A stretch of DNA of 12,396 nt from an uncultured Alphaproteobacteria bacterium. GTDB lineage: Bacteria; Pseudomonadota; Alphaproteobacteria; RF32; CAG-239. The translations under genes were made by a program, and so were the position numbers. Every line of letters starts with the position of its first letter. Within the stretch, counting starts at the first letter, position 1. Under the pieces are notes generated by a model. That model did no database searches. It was given only the letters and a program-made list of their open reading frames with translations, and was not told the origin of the DNA. The stretch spans positions 1-12,396 of the forward strand of contig CAJTWX010000051.1 in NCBI GenBank assembly GCA_910580155.1, written 5' to 3'. Positions 1-5,719 of the stretch are shown piece by piece.

Positions 1-1
1 G

Positions 2-29
2 TTGAAATGTGCTGGTGGCTGATTATATT
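2..29 (+). promoter_or_regulatory. Predicted sigma-70-type promoter of the small secreted protein gene
   Basis: A TTGAAA -35-like hexamer (2-7) and a TATATT -10-like hexamer (24-29) are separated by 16 bp. Transcription would start near 36, leaving a short leader of about 26 nt before the ATG at 62. Both hexamers are close to consensus, but the window begins at this point, so nothing upstream can be assessed. Confidence 0.45.
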
Positions 30-61
30 TTGTGTGTATCATTTTAATTTTGGAGGAAGTT

Positions 62-385
62 ATGAATAAATTTTTTATGGGATGCCTTTCAGTAGCGGCT
101 TTGGCGCTGATGATTGGTCAGGCAATTGCCGGCAGTGAGAATCCGGTTAATAATGCGGCAAATGCGGCAATGAAGAATGCGGCACAGAATGCTGAAAATA
201 ATGGTGTTTTGATTATGGAAACATATACGGCTTCGGCAGTTACGGTTCCGGCTCAAAACAATAACGATATGCAACCGTTGCCGAATAATCCGGGAGTGGA
301 AGTTGCTCCAGTAGATTCTTCTGTGACCGAGCCGGTTATTGTGGAGGAAGATATGCTTATTCAGGAAACAGAAGCAGGCGAATGA
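62..385 (+). CDS. Small secreted Asn/Ala-rich protein, unknown function
   Basis: This encodes a 107-residue protein of no family I recognise. The ATG at 62 is preferred over an in-frame ATG at 32 because GGAGGA (52-57) sits at ideal distance before it, and because the protein then opens with a classic Sec signal: MNKFF, a hydrophobic core (about residues 6-20), then the cleavage site AIA-G after residue 23. The mature part of about 84 residues starts with a low-complexity Asn/Ala stretch, encoded by short repeats of AATGCGGCA (about 152-200). It ends acidic and rich in Val, Pro and Glu, with no cysteine. A periplasmic or secreted location is inferred. The gene seems to be a single-gene transcription unit, with its own promoter upstream and a hairpin terminator after the stop. 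The disordered-looking mature sequence gives no hint of catalysis. Confidence 0.7.
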   Translation: MNKFFMGCLSVAALALMIGQAIAGSENPVNNAANAAMKNAAQNAENNGVLIMETYTASAVTVPAQNNNDMQPLPNNPGVEVAPVDSSVTEPVIVEEDMLIQETEAGE

Positions 386-408
386 TTTAATTTTTAAATA
401 CGCTGTTT

Positions 409-440
409 AAAAACATCGTTCTTTTAAGGGCGGTGTTTTT
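409..440. terminator. Bidirectional intrinsic terminator between convergent genes
   Basis: A ten-pair stem (409-418 with 431-440, one G-T wobble) closes a 12-nt loop. The 3' arm ends in five T on the plus strand, and the opposite strand also runs into five T. It therefore can stop both the small secreted protein gene (+) and the YrbL-like gene (-) that converge here. The following stretch, 441-500, holds no gene I can support. Confidence 0.6.
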
Positions 441-500
441 GTGATTCGAACACAATACTATATGTGTGAACCGATGGAGGTCCATTTAAAAAGGGAAATT

Positions 501-1109
501 TTATTTAAAAAAATTCATTCCTAAAGTTTTGTATAGCCTTTTAAGACGTCTTATCATTATTAGTTCAGCCAGAGGCGGAAATATTTTTTCTAATTTTAAG
601 AATGTCCACGATTTATTATTTTCATAGCTCTTGAGATCTATATATTTTAAGTGTTTTTTGCCGTTTTTTTGTTGGACGACAAAGTTTTTTAGATTGAAAT
701 CGTAAAAATATAAGCGATGTTCAATGAGTTGATAGGTGAAATAGTGTAATTCACTTTCTAATTCTTTATCTATTGAGTGAGTTTTCAGGTATGACAGCAA
801 AGATGGTGATAATTTGTTATTCTCGTCTTTTACCAGTTCGCACACTAAACCTATTCCTTTATCGGTTTGTATTAATTTATTATCATATTTTACGATAAAG
901 TTATTCAGAGTGGCTTTTATTATGGGGTAGTATTTAAGTTCTCGTTTCAGGATTTTGTCGCTTTTGCCTTTTATTACAATTTTTATACATTTATCGGAAA
1001 ATGAAGGGTGTTGATAGCATTCTCTAGTTGCTCCGTTGCCAATTATCTTTTTTAATATTAATATTTTATCGGTGGATGATGCCTTTTGATTTTCTTGAAA
1101 TGTTGTCAT
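501..1109 (-). CDS. yrbL: YrbL-like (PhoP-regulated network) kinase-fold protein
   Basis: This 202-residue protein is of the YrbL family. The diagnostic block runs from about residues 23 to 62: IGNGATRECYQHP, then CIKIV, then RELKYY. It is very close to the E. coli YrbL pattern recalled from memory (GTGRHRKCYAHP, RCIKIVY, RRELKYY). Kinase-fold landmarks are visible: a Gly-rich turn (G24, G26), the lysine of CIKIV (K43), a glutamate in RELKYY (E57), a catalytic-loop-like YDFNLKN (D137 and N142) and a DFG-like aspartate in YIDLKS (D158). So a phosphotransferase activity is possible, on an unknown substrate. In enterobacteria the gene belongs to the PhoP/PmrA envelope-stress networks; here no such regulator is nearby. 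A basic, hydrophobic C-terminus (about 170-202) may contact membrane. The gene is AT-richer than its neighbours (17 G/C of 60 in 961-1020), which may indicate transfer. The ATG at 1109 follows a purine-rich GGGAAG-type ribosome site. A structured leader precedes it. Confidence 0.72.
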   Translation of the reverse strand: MTTFQENQKASSTDKILILKKIIGNGATRECYQHPSFSDKCIKIVIKGKSDKILKRELKYYPIIKATLNNFIVKYDNKLIQTDKGIGLVCELVKDENNKLSPSLLSYLKTHSIDKELESELHYFTYQLIEHRLYFYDFNLKNFVVQQKNGKKHLKYIDLKSYENNKSWTFLKLEKIFPPLAELIMIRRLKRLYKTLGMNFFK

Positions 1110-1135
1110 AACATAACTTCCCTATTTTAAAATCT

Positions 1136-1162
1136 AAAAAAGCCGCTCTGATGAAAAGCGAC
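1136..1162 (-). terminator. Intrinsic terminator ending the leader, just before the YrbL-like gene
   Basis: On the minus strand the arm 1162-1155 pairs with 1149-1142 (eight pairs, two of them G-U wobbles) around a 5-nt loop, followed by six T (1141-1136). The two wobbles would be A-C mismatches on the plus strand, so the minus strand is the functional one. It lies only about 27 nt upstream of the YrbL-like start codon, so it is either an attenuator of that gene or the end of an independent small RNA. Confidence 0.65.
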
Positions 1163-1310
1163 TGGAAGTTCGTACCTATTAAAAGAATAGTGCAGTATAT
1201 TCAACATATTCTACTGCCTTCCAGTCTTTAAACTAAAAGGCAGTTTTTACATCTGTGTTACAGATAACTTTTAGAGGGTACGAAACCTCACACAAATTAT
1301 CAGTTTGCGC
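1142..1310 (-). ncRNA. Structured leader RNA (candidate riboswitch or attenuator) or small RNA upstream of the YrbL-like gene
   Basis: The minus-strand transcript from about 1310 holds several perfect complementary pairs: a/a' 1284-1277 with 1176-1169 (8 bp); b/b' 1274-1268 with 1239-1233 (7 bp); a 6-bp hairpin 1265-1260 with 1256-1251 (3-nt loop); c/c' 1226-1218 with 1168-1160 (9 bp); d/d' 1217-1212 with 1197-1192 (6 bp). Helices a and c cross, and a' and c' are directly adjacent, as in a coaxially stacked pseudoknot. A competing 8-bp hairpin (1244-1237 with 1220-1213) would destroy b, c and d. Strand c' shares 1160-1162 with the terminator arm. The arrangement suggests a two-state switch that decides read-through into the YrbL-like gene. 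I do not recognise it as 6S RNA, tmRNA, RNase P RNA, SRP RNA or a common riboswitch class. The ligand, if any, is unknown. A free small RNA is the alternative. Confidence 0.55.
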
Positions 1311-1316
1311 GAATTT

Positions 1317-1345
1317 ATGCTATATTATAAGTTTTGTTATGTCAA
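1317..1345 (-). promoter_or_regulatory. Predicted promoter of the leader RNA / YrbL-like gene
   Basis: On the minus strand a perfect TTGACA (1345-1340) is followed after exactly 17 bp by TAGCAT (1322-1317) in an AT-rich context. Transcription would start near 1310, just upstream of the structured leader. The preceding gene on this strand, rpsA, is closed by a strong terminator at 1385-1422, so the YrbL-like unit should depend on this promoter. Confidence 0.65.
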
Positions 1346-1384
1346 ATAAAATATAATATAGGAACATTATGTATTAACTTTTGT

Positions 1385-1422
1385 AAAAAAAACACCGCTC
1401 TACCTTTCGATAAAGCGGTGTT
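1385..1422 (-). terminator. Strong intrinsic terminator of rpsA
   Basis: On the minus strand a perfect 9-bp stem (1422-1414 with 1399-1391, AACACCGCT type) with a 14-nt loop leads into a run of eight T (1392-1385), the first two of which pair in the stem. It begins 22 nt after the rpsA stop codon. Confidence 0.85.
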
Positions 1423-1444
1423 CGGGTTAAGAATAAGCTTTTGA

Positions 1445-3127
1445 TTATTCTTTGTTTTTCAAAGCAGCACCCAAAGCTTCACCCAAAGAAGAACCGGAAG
1501 ACTGAGTATTGGAATATTCTTCCAAAGCTTTCTTTTCTTCTTCAATTTCGTAAGCTTTTACAGAAACGCCGAGTTTAGCGTTTTTGCGATCTACGGAGGT
1601 TAATTTTGCTTCTAAAATGTCACCTTCTTTGTAGCTCATCGGGTCGTTATTTTCTTTAGATAAGTCTGCCTTTTTGATGGTAGCAGCGATGCCCTGAACA
1701 GTTACTTGTACGCCTTTTTCATCTGCGCCGGTAACGACAGCTTTAACAACGTCGCCTTTTTTCAATGTTTCCAAAGTCATTGCGATATTGTTTTCGGACA
1801 TTTGTTTAATGCCCAGGCTGATGCGTTCTTTTTCAACATCAACGTCGATAATTTTAGCTTCAATTGTCTGGCCTTTGGCATAATCTTTAACAGCTTCTTC
1901 GCCAGATTTTTCCCAAGAAATGTCAGACAAGTGAATCATACCGTCGATTTCATCAGACAAGCCGATGAACAAACCAAATTCGGTAATGTTTTTGATTTTG
2001 CCTTCGATGACAGAGCCCATCGGGTGTTCTTCAACATAAGCAGCCCACGGATTCGGTGTGCACTGTTTGATGCCGAGGCTGATGCGGCGTTTGTCTGCAT
2101 CAACTTCCAGAACTTTAACGTCAACTTCTTGAGAAGTGGAAACAATTTTGCCCGGATGTACGTTTTTGCGAGTCCAGCTCATTTCAGAAACGTGAACAAG
2201 ACCTTCAATACCATCTTCGAGTTCGATAAATGCACCATAATCAGTGATGTTGGTTACTTTACCTTTGTAAATTTCGCCGATTTTGTATTTATCAGCAACT
2301 TCCTGCCACGGATCATTTTCAAGCTGTTTCATACCCAAACTGATGCGCTGTGTATCTTCGTTGAATTTGATAACCTGAACTTTTACGGTTTGACCAAGTG
2401 TCAAAACTTCAGCAGGGTGATTGATTCTCTTCCAAGAAATGTCGGTTACGTGTAATAAGCCATCTACGCCGCCCAAGTCAATGAATGCACCGTATTCGGT
2501 GAGGTTTTTAACGATACCTTCAAGAACAGAGCCTTCTTTGATGGTGTCAATCAATTCTGCACGAGCAGCAGAACGGGTTTCTTCAAGAACAACACGACGG
2601 GAAACAACGATATTGCCGCGAACCTTGTCCATCTTCAAGATTTGGAAAGGCTGGGAAATGCCCATCAACGGAGAGATATCTTTAATCGGGCGGATATCAA
2701 TCTGAGAACCCGGCAAGAATGCGATTGCGCCGTTTAAGTCAACCGTAAAGCCACCTTTAACGCGCCCAAAGATAACGCCGTTTACTCTTTCATTGTTGTT
2801 CATCATCTTTTCAAGGTCTTGCCATACTTCTTCACGGCGAGCCTTTTCACGAGATAATACGATGTTGCCGTCTCTGTCTTCGTATCTGTCTACCAAAACT
2901 TCTACAACATCGCCAACTTTCAATTCGTCATTTTTACCGAATTCACGCAACGGAATGCGGCCTTCAGATTTCAAACCAACATCAACAGTTGCGAAATCAT
3001 CAGTAACACGGATAACAGTTCCTTTCATAACTGTGCCGACAATACCCTTATTGCCGAACTGTTCGTTCAACAGGTCTTCAAAGCTTTCAGTCATTTCCGG
3101 AATTCTAATTTCTGCAGTATTTGCCAT
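1445..3127 (-). CDS. rpsA: 30S ribosomal protein S1
   Basis: This is ribosomal protein S1, which holds mRNA on the 30S subunit and melts structure near start codons. The 560-residue product carries six S1 (OB-fold) repeats at roughly residues 30-95, 113-180, 197-268, 283-354, 370-442 and 457-525. Repeats 3 to 5 are the most canonical, with the pattern G-V-x-N-(I/L)-T-(E/D)-(Y/F)-G-(A/L)-F-I, then (L/V)HxS(D/E)(I/M)SW, then RISLGxKQ. Length and the Ser/Gly-rich tail (SSGSSLGEALGAAL) fit alphaproteobacterial S1. The ATG at 3127 is chosen because it gives the usual N-terminus. An in-frame ATG at 3181 and a TTG at 3211 would add 18 or 28 atypical residues. No Shine-Dalgarno precedes the start, as is also true of E. 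coli rpsA. The gene cmk, the common upstream neighbour in many proteobacteria, is absent; a dehydrogenase gene sits there instead. Confidence 0.95.
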   Translation of the reverse strand: MANTAEIRIPEMTESFEDLLNEQFGNKGIVGTVMKGTVIRVTDDFATVDVGLKSEGRIPLREFGKNDELKVGDVVEVLVDRYEDRDGNIVLSREKARREEVWQDLEKMMNNNERVNGVIFGRVKGGFTVDLNGAIAFLPGSQIDIRPIKDISPLMGISQPFQILKMDKVRGNIVVSRRVVLEETRSAARAELIDTIKEGSVLEGIVKNLTEYGAFIDLGGVDGLLHVTDISWKRINHPAEVLTLGQTVKVQVIKFNEDTQRISLGMKQLENDPWQEVADKYKIGEIYKGKVTNITDYGAFIELEDGIEGLVHVSEMSWTRKNVHPGKIVSTSQEVDVKVLEVDADKRRISLGIKQCTPNPWAAYVEEHPMGSVIEGKIKNITEFGLFIGLSDEIDGMIHLSDISWEKSGEEAVKDYAKGQTIEAKIIDVDVEKERISLGIKQMSENNIAMTLETLKKGDVVKAVVTGADEKGVQVTVQGIAATIKKADLSKENNDPMSYKEGDILEAKLTSVDRKNAKLGVSVKAYEIEEEKKALEEYSNTQSSGSSLGEALGAALKNKE

Positions 3128-3219
3128 TATTTTTGTATTTTCAAAAAATGCCAGACCCTCGTTTGAGGCGGACTTGTGCATATTAAAAAAGGTTCTTTTG
3201 CTGCACCACAAAAAGAATT
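3125..3219 (-). promoter_or_regulatory. Structured rpsA mRNA leader without Shine-Dalgarno (candidate S1 autoregulatory site)
   Basis: The predicted transcript leader of about 92 nt (minus strand) can form three hairpins. Hairpin 1, right at the 5' end, pairs 3217-3211 with 3199-3193 (7 bp). Hairpin 2 pairs 3168-3165 with 3160-3157 (CCTC with GAGG, 4-nt loop). Hairpin 3 is AT-rich and pairs 3150-3143 with 3133-3125 with a one-base bulge, so the ATG (3127-3125) lies inside its 3' arm. A/U-rich single strands separate them. Established for E. coli: rpsA is autoregulated through a hairpin-rich, SD-poor leader. The analogous role here is inferred. Confidence 0.4.
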
Positions 3220-3225
3220 GTCTGA

Positions 3226-3254
3226 GATTTAGAGGGGAATTGTTTAAAAGTCAA
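3226..3254 (-). promoter_or_regulatory. Predicted rpsA promoter
   Basis: On the minus strand TTGACT (3254-3249) and TAAATC (3231-3226) are spaced by 17 bp. Transcription would start near 3219. It lies between the dehydrogenase stop codon and rpsA. I see no convincing terminator after the dehydrogenase gene, so read-through from it is also possible. Confidence 0.5.
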
Positions 3255-3288
3255 GAAAAAAGTGCTCTGAAACAGGATTTTAATCGGT

Positions 3289-4050
3289 TTAAACTTTGTA
3301 GGGGAGGCGTTTGTAAATAAAATCGCTTACGCAGTTCGGCAAAATGCTGCCGAGCCAAGTGACAAAACGCATCGGCCAAGGGAATGCTATCAGGCCGATG
3401 TTTTGTTTGATGCTTTTGGCAATCAGGGCTGCGGCGGGTTCGGCTTCCATAAAAAACGGCATTGGACAGGTGTTTTTATCTGTTATGCGGGAACGGACGA
3501 ATCCGGGGCAGATGGTGTTTACCTGTATGTTATAAGGCAACAGGTTTATGCGCAACGACTCGCCGTATGCCTTAACACAGGCTTTTGAGGCACTATATGA
3601 CGGGCAGGCGGGCAGCCCGTGATAACCGGCGATGGAGGCGGTGATGGCTATGATTTTGTCTTTATCCTGACGTTTTTTATAGATTTCAATAGCAGGGGTG
3701 ACTGTATTTATAACGCCTATAACGTTTATATTAAAAGTATTAAAAATATTTTCAGGCGTTTCCTCAAGTGTGGCAACACCGGCATTGGCAAAAACGAGGT
3801 TTAAATACGCTGTTTTTTCGGCGTCGTTTATCCATTCTTTGACAGAGACTCGGTCTGATACATCAAGGATTTTAGTGTGAATTTTGGCAGATCCTGCTTT
3901 TTCACAAGCTTTTTTAACCGCATTTAAGCGTTTTTCATTACGACCGCAGATAAAAATGTTTTCAGTTTCAGGCTGCTTGGCATAGTATAATGCCAAAGCT
4001 TCGCCTATGCCTGAAGATGCGCCGGTAAGCAGTATATTTTTGATAATCAT
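3289..4050 (-). CDS. Short-chain dehydrogenase/reductase (SDR) family oxidoreductase
   Basis: This 253-residue classical SDR uses NAD(P)H to oxidise or reduce an unidentified alcohol/carbonyl substrate. The Rossmann nucleotide site TGASSGIG is at residues 9-16, the structural NAG at 89-91, and the catalytic set is N108, S139, Y152 and K156 (SYSASK), followed by the usual PG turn at 182-183. CGRN near residues 35-38 places a basic residue after the second strand, as in NADP(H)-preferring members; cofactor choice is inferred. The C-terminal tail (about 210-253), with GLIAFPWPMRFVTWLGSILP, is hydrophobic and could associate with membrane, as in several uncharacterised proteobacterial SDRs. The ATG at 4050 follows AAGGAT (4062-4057) at good distance. 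It is divergent from gmk and upstream of rpsA on the same strand. The substrate cannot be assigned from sequence. Confidence 0.88.
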   Translation of the reverse strand: MIIKNILLTGASSGIGEALALYYAKQPETENIFICGRNEKRLNAVKKACEKAGSAKIHTKILDVSDRVSVKEWINDAEKTAYLNLVFANAGVATLEETPENIFNTFNINVIGVINTVTPAIEIYKKRQDKDKIIAITASIAGYHGLPACPSYSASKACVKAYGESLRINLLPYNIQVNTICPGFVRSRITDKNTCPMPFFMEAEPAAALIAKSIKQNIGLIAFPWPMRFVTWLGSILPNCVSDFIYKRLPYKV

Positions 4051-4063
4051 TGTTTAATCCTTA

Positions 4064-4079
4064 AAATAAAGCTTTATTT
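4064..4079. repeat. Perfect 16-bp palindrome in the dehydrogenase leader
   Basis: The sequence AAATAAAGCTTTATTT is a perfect inverted repeat between the predicted dehydrogenase start of transcription (about 4083, minus) and its ribosome site (4062-4057). It could be an operator or simply an AT-rich chance palindrome. Its position would allow it to affect the dehydrogenase gene, and less directly gmk. Confidence 0.3.
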
Positions 4080-4090
4080 ATGCGTTTTAT

Positions 4091-4120
4091 GTTATATATT
4101 GATGGTAAAATATTTGTAAA
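4091..4120 (-). promoter_or_regulatory. Predicted promoter of the dehydrogenase gene in the divergent region
   Basis: On the minus strand TTTACA (4120-4115) and TATAAC (4096-4091) are 18 bp apart. In the same interval a plus-strand TAAAAT (4106-4111) could be the -10 box for gmk, but I see no good -35 for it. Confidence 0.4.
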
Positions 4121-4144
4121 GAAAGTCTGTAAAGTGAGGTTTTT

Positions 4145-4783
4145 ATGACTGGCAATATACAAAGACAAGGAACGATGTTTATCTTTTCTGCTCCAAGCGG
4201 CGGCGGGAAAAGTTCCGTTATTAAAAAACTGTTGAATGAGCTGAATGATATTCAACATTCCGTATCGGTTACGACTCGGGGAATGCGCGAAGGCGAAGTT
4301 GATGGTAAGGATTACTATTTTATCAGCGAAGAACAATTTAAGGAATTAGTTAATAATAAAGCTTTGTATGAATATGTCGACTCGGATTTCGGTCCGAAAT
4401 ACGGAACGCCTAAAAAGCCGGTAGATGAGTTGTTGTGTGCCGGAAAAGATGTTATTTTGGATTTGGATTATCCTGGGGTGCAGCAGCTGCGTCAGTTGGC
4501 CGGAAACCGAGTTAAGGCAATAGCGCTTGTCCCGCCGTCTTTAAGGGTGTTGCGTGAGAGGCTTGTCAACCGCGGAACAGATGCGGCGGATGTTATTGAG
4601 CGTCGGATGAGTATGGCGGAAAAGCGTGTTAAAGAATGCGAATTTTACGATTATGTGATTGTTAATGATGATTTGGATGCGGCGGTTAAGCAGGCAAAAG
4701 CCGTTATTTTGGCGGCTCGTGCGGAAAGACAAAACCTTTGCGGACTTGAAGATTATATTCAGCGGGTGTTGGAGGATAAATAA
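4145..4783 (+). CDS. gmk: Guanylate kinase
   Basis: This enzyme phosphorylates GMP to GDP with ATP in the cytoplasm, an essential step of purine nucleotide supply. The product has 212 residues, a normal length. The P-loop is APSGGGKSS (residues 16-24). The GMP-binding segment runs SVTTRGMREGEVDGKDYYF (41-59), with conserved TTR, R48, E51 and the DYYF block, then KYGTPK (85-90). LVNRGTD (140-146) and ERRM (152-155) belong to the lid and adenine-side region, and YDYVIVND (168-175) is the usual late motif. The segment that normally reads DIDWQG is DLDYPG (106-111), a mild divergence. The ATG at 4145 follows GTGAGG (4134-4139). It heads a compact run: its stop codon directly abuts the next start with no base between them, and the ribosome site of cysK lies inside its last codons. 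Confidence 0.96.
   Translation: MTGNIQRQGTMFIFSAPSGGGKSSVIKKLLNELNDIQHSVSVTTRGMREGEVDGKDYYFISEEQFKELVNNKALYEYVDSDFGPKYGTPKKPVDELLCAGKDVILDLDYPGVQQLRQLAGNRVKAIALVPPSLRVLRERLVNRGTDAADVIERRMSMAEKRVKECEFYDYVIVNDDLDAAVKQAKAVILAARAERQNLCGLEDYIQRVLEDK
4771..4775 (+). promoter_or_regulatory. Ribosome binding site of cysK inside the end of gmk
   Basis: GGAGG here sits eight nt before the GTG at 4784 and within the last gmk codons. It supports the GTG start, since there is no ATG nearby and the family N-terminus fits, and it implies translational coupling of the two genes. Confidence 0.7.
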
Positions 4784-5707
4784 GTGGAGAAAATTTATAA
4801 TTCTATTACGGAGCTTGTGGGGCATACGCCATTGTTGCGGTTGGGAAAACTGACGACAAAATTGCGGATAAATGCGGAGATATTGGCAAAGTGTGAGATG
4901 TATAATCCGTTGTTTTCGGTTAAAGACCGCATTGCATTGGCGATGATAGAGGCGGAAGAAAAAAAAGGAATTTCACCTGAAACAGTTTTTGTGGAGGCTA
5001 CTTCCGGCAATACGGGAATCGGGCTTGCGGCGATGTGTGCGGCAAAAGGGTATAAGCTTATTATCGTGATGCCGGAAAATATGTCACAGGAGCGTATCAG
5101 TCTTATGCGCCATTTGGGGGCAGAAGTTATTTTAACCCCGAAAGAGGATGGAATGAGCGGGGCTATTCACAAAGCGGAAATGCTGAAAGAACGGAATCCG
5201 AATGTGGTTATTTTAAGCCAGTTCCAAAATGAGGCAAATCCGAATGCACACCGAATGGGAACCGCAGTGGAAATTTTGGAAGATACCGGCGGCGATTTTG
5301 ATGTATTGGTTGCGGGTGTCGGAACGTCGGGAACATTGACGGGAATTGCTTCAGTTCTGAAAACATATAATCAAGATTTATATGTTGCGGCAGTTGAGCC
5401 GGAGAGCAGTGCTGTTTTAAGCGGGGAAGAAAAAGGCGTTCATAAAATTCAGGGAATCGGTGCGGGGTTTGTGCCGCCGTTTTATGATAAGAATTTGGTT
5501 AATGAAGTTGTTAAGGTTGATAGCGACAAAGCGATTGATACCGCAAAGCTGGTAGCTAAAACCGAGGGGCTGCCAATTGGCATATCTGCCGGAGCAGCAG
5601 TTGCAGGAGCGCTTGAACTTGCAAGACGAGATGAATTCAAAAATAAACGTTTTATTGTTATTTTGCCGGATAGTGTTGACCGCTATCTTTCAACCGGCTA
5701 TTTTTAG
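4784..5707 (+). CDS. cysK: Cysteine synthase A (O-acetylserine sulfhydrylase)
   Basis: This PLP enzyme of the fold-type II family converts O-acetyl-L-serine and sulfide to cysteine and acetate. The 307-residue product shows NPLFSVKDR with the PLP lysine K47, the substrate loop TSGNTG (73-78), the phosphate-binding GTSGT (180-184, usually GTGGT), HKIQGIGAGFVP (220-231), which favours CysK over CysM, SAGAA (268-272) and the pyridine-N motif PDS (295-297). Two small departures are visible: GTSGT, and DSVDRYLST, where family members usually have SGERYLST. All key positions remain, so it should be active. It starts with GTG directly after the gmk stop. LptG follows after 12 nt. There is no cysE in the window. 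Confidence 0.93.
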   Translation: MEKIYNSITELVGHTPLLRLGKLTTKLRINAEILAKCEMYNPLFSVKDRIALAMIEAEEKKGISPETVFVEATSGNTGIGLAAMCAAKGYKLIIVMPENMSQERISLMRHLGAEVILTPKEDGMSGAIHKAEMLKERNPNVVILSQFQNEANPNAHRMGTAVEILEDTGGDFDVLVAGVGTSGTLTGIASVLKTYNQDLYVAAVEPESSAVLSGEEKGVHKIQGIGAGFVPPFYDKNLVNEVVKVDSDKAIDTAKLVAKTEGLPIGISAGAAVAGALELARRDEFKNKRFIVILPDSVDRYLSTGYF

Positions 5708-5719
5708 GAATTTGGGACG

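Noticed and set aside
441..500. tRNA-like T-loop (GATTCGAA) after the shared terminator
   Set aside because: No cloverleaf can be drawn around it, and no acceptor stem or CCA end is present.
1140..1248. Plus-strand small RNA ending in the 8-bp hairpin 1213-1244 followed by five T
   Set aside because: A hairpin with T-run does exist, but its loop is long (16 nt), the upstream promoter is poor, and the terminator stem at 1142-1162 pairs well only as minus-strand RNA.
1136..1310. Structured leader as 6S RNA, tmRNA, RNase P RNA, SRP RNA or a retron msr-msd
   Set aside because: There is no long rod with central bubble, no tRNA-like ends or tag frame, no RNase P or SRP core motifs that I can find, and no reverse transcriptase gene in the window. 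The crossing helices and the position before a gene fit a leader better.
1706..2455. Long plus-strand open frame opposite rpsA
   Set aside because: It is antisense to the clear S1 repeats, its Asn/Phe-rich translation is typical of a shadow frame, and it has no promoter or ribosome site.
3128..3211. Upstream in-frame starts of rpsA (TTG at 3211, ATG at 3181)
   Set aside because: They add residues unlike S1 N-termini and lack ribosome sites; the ATG at 3127 gives a typical 560-residue protein.
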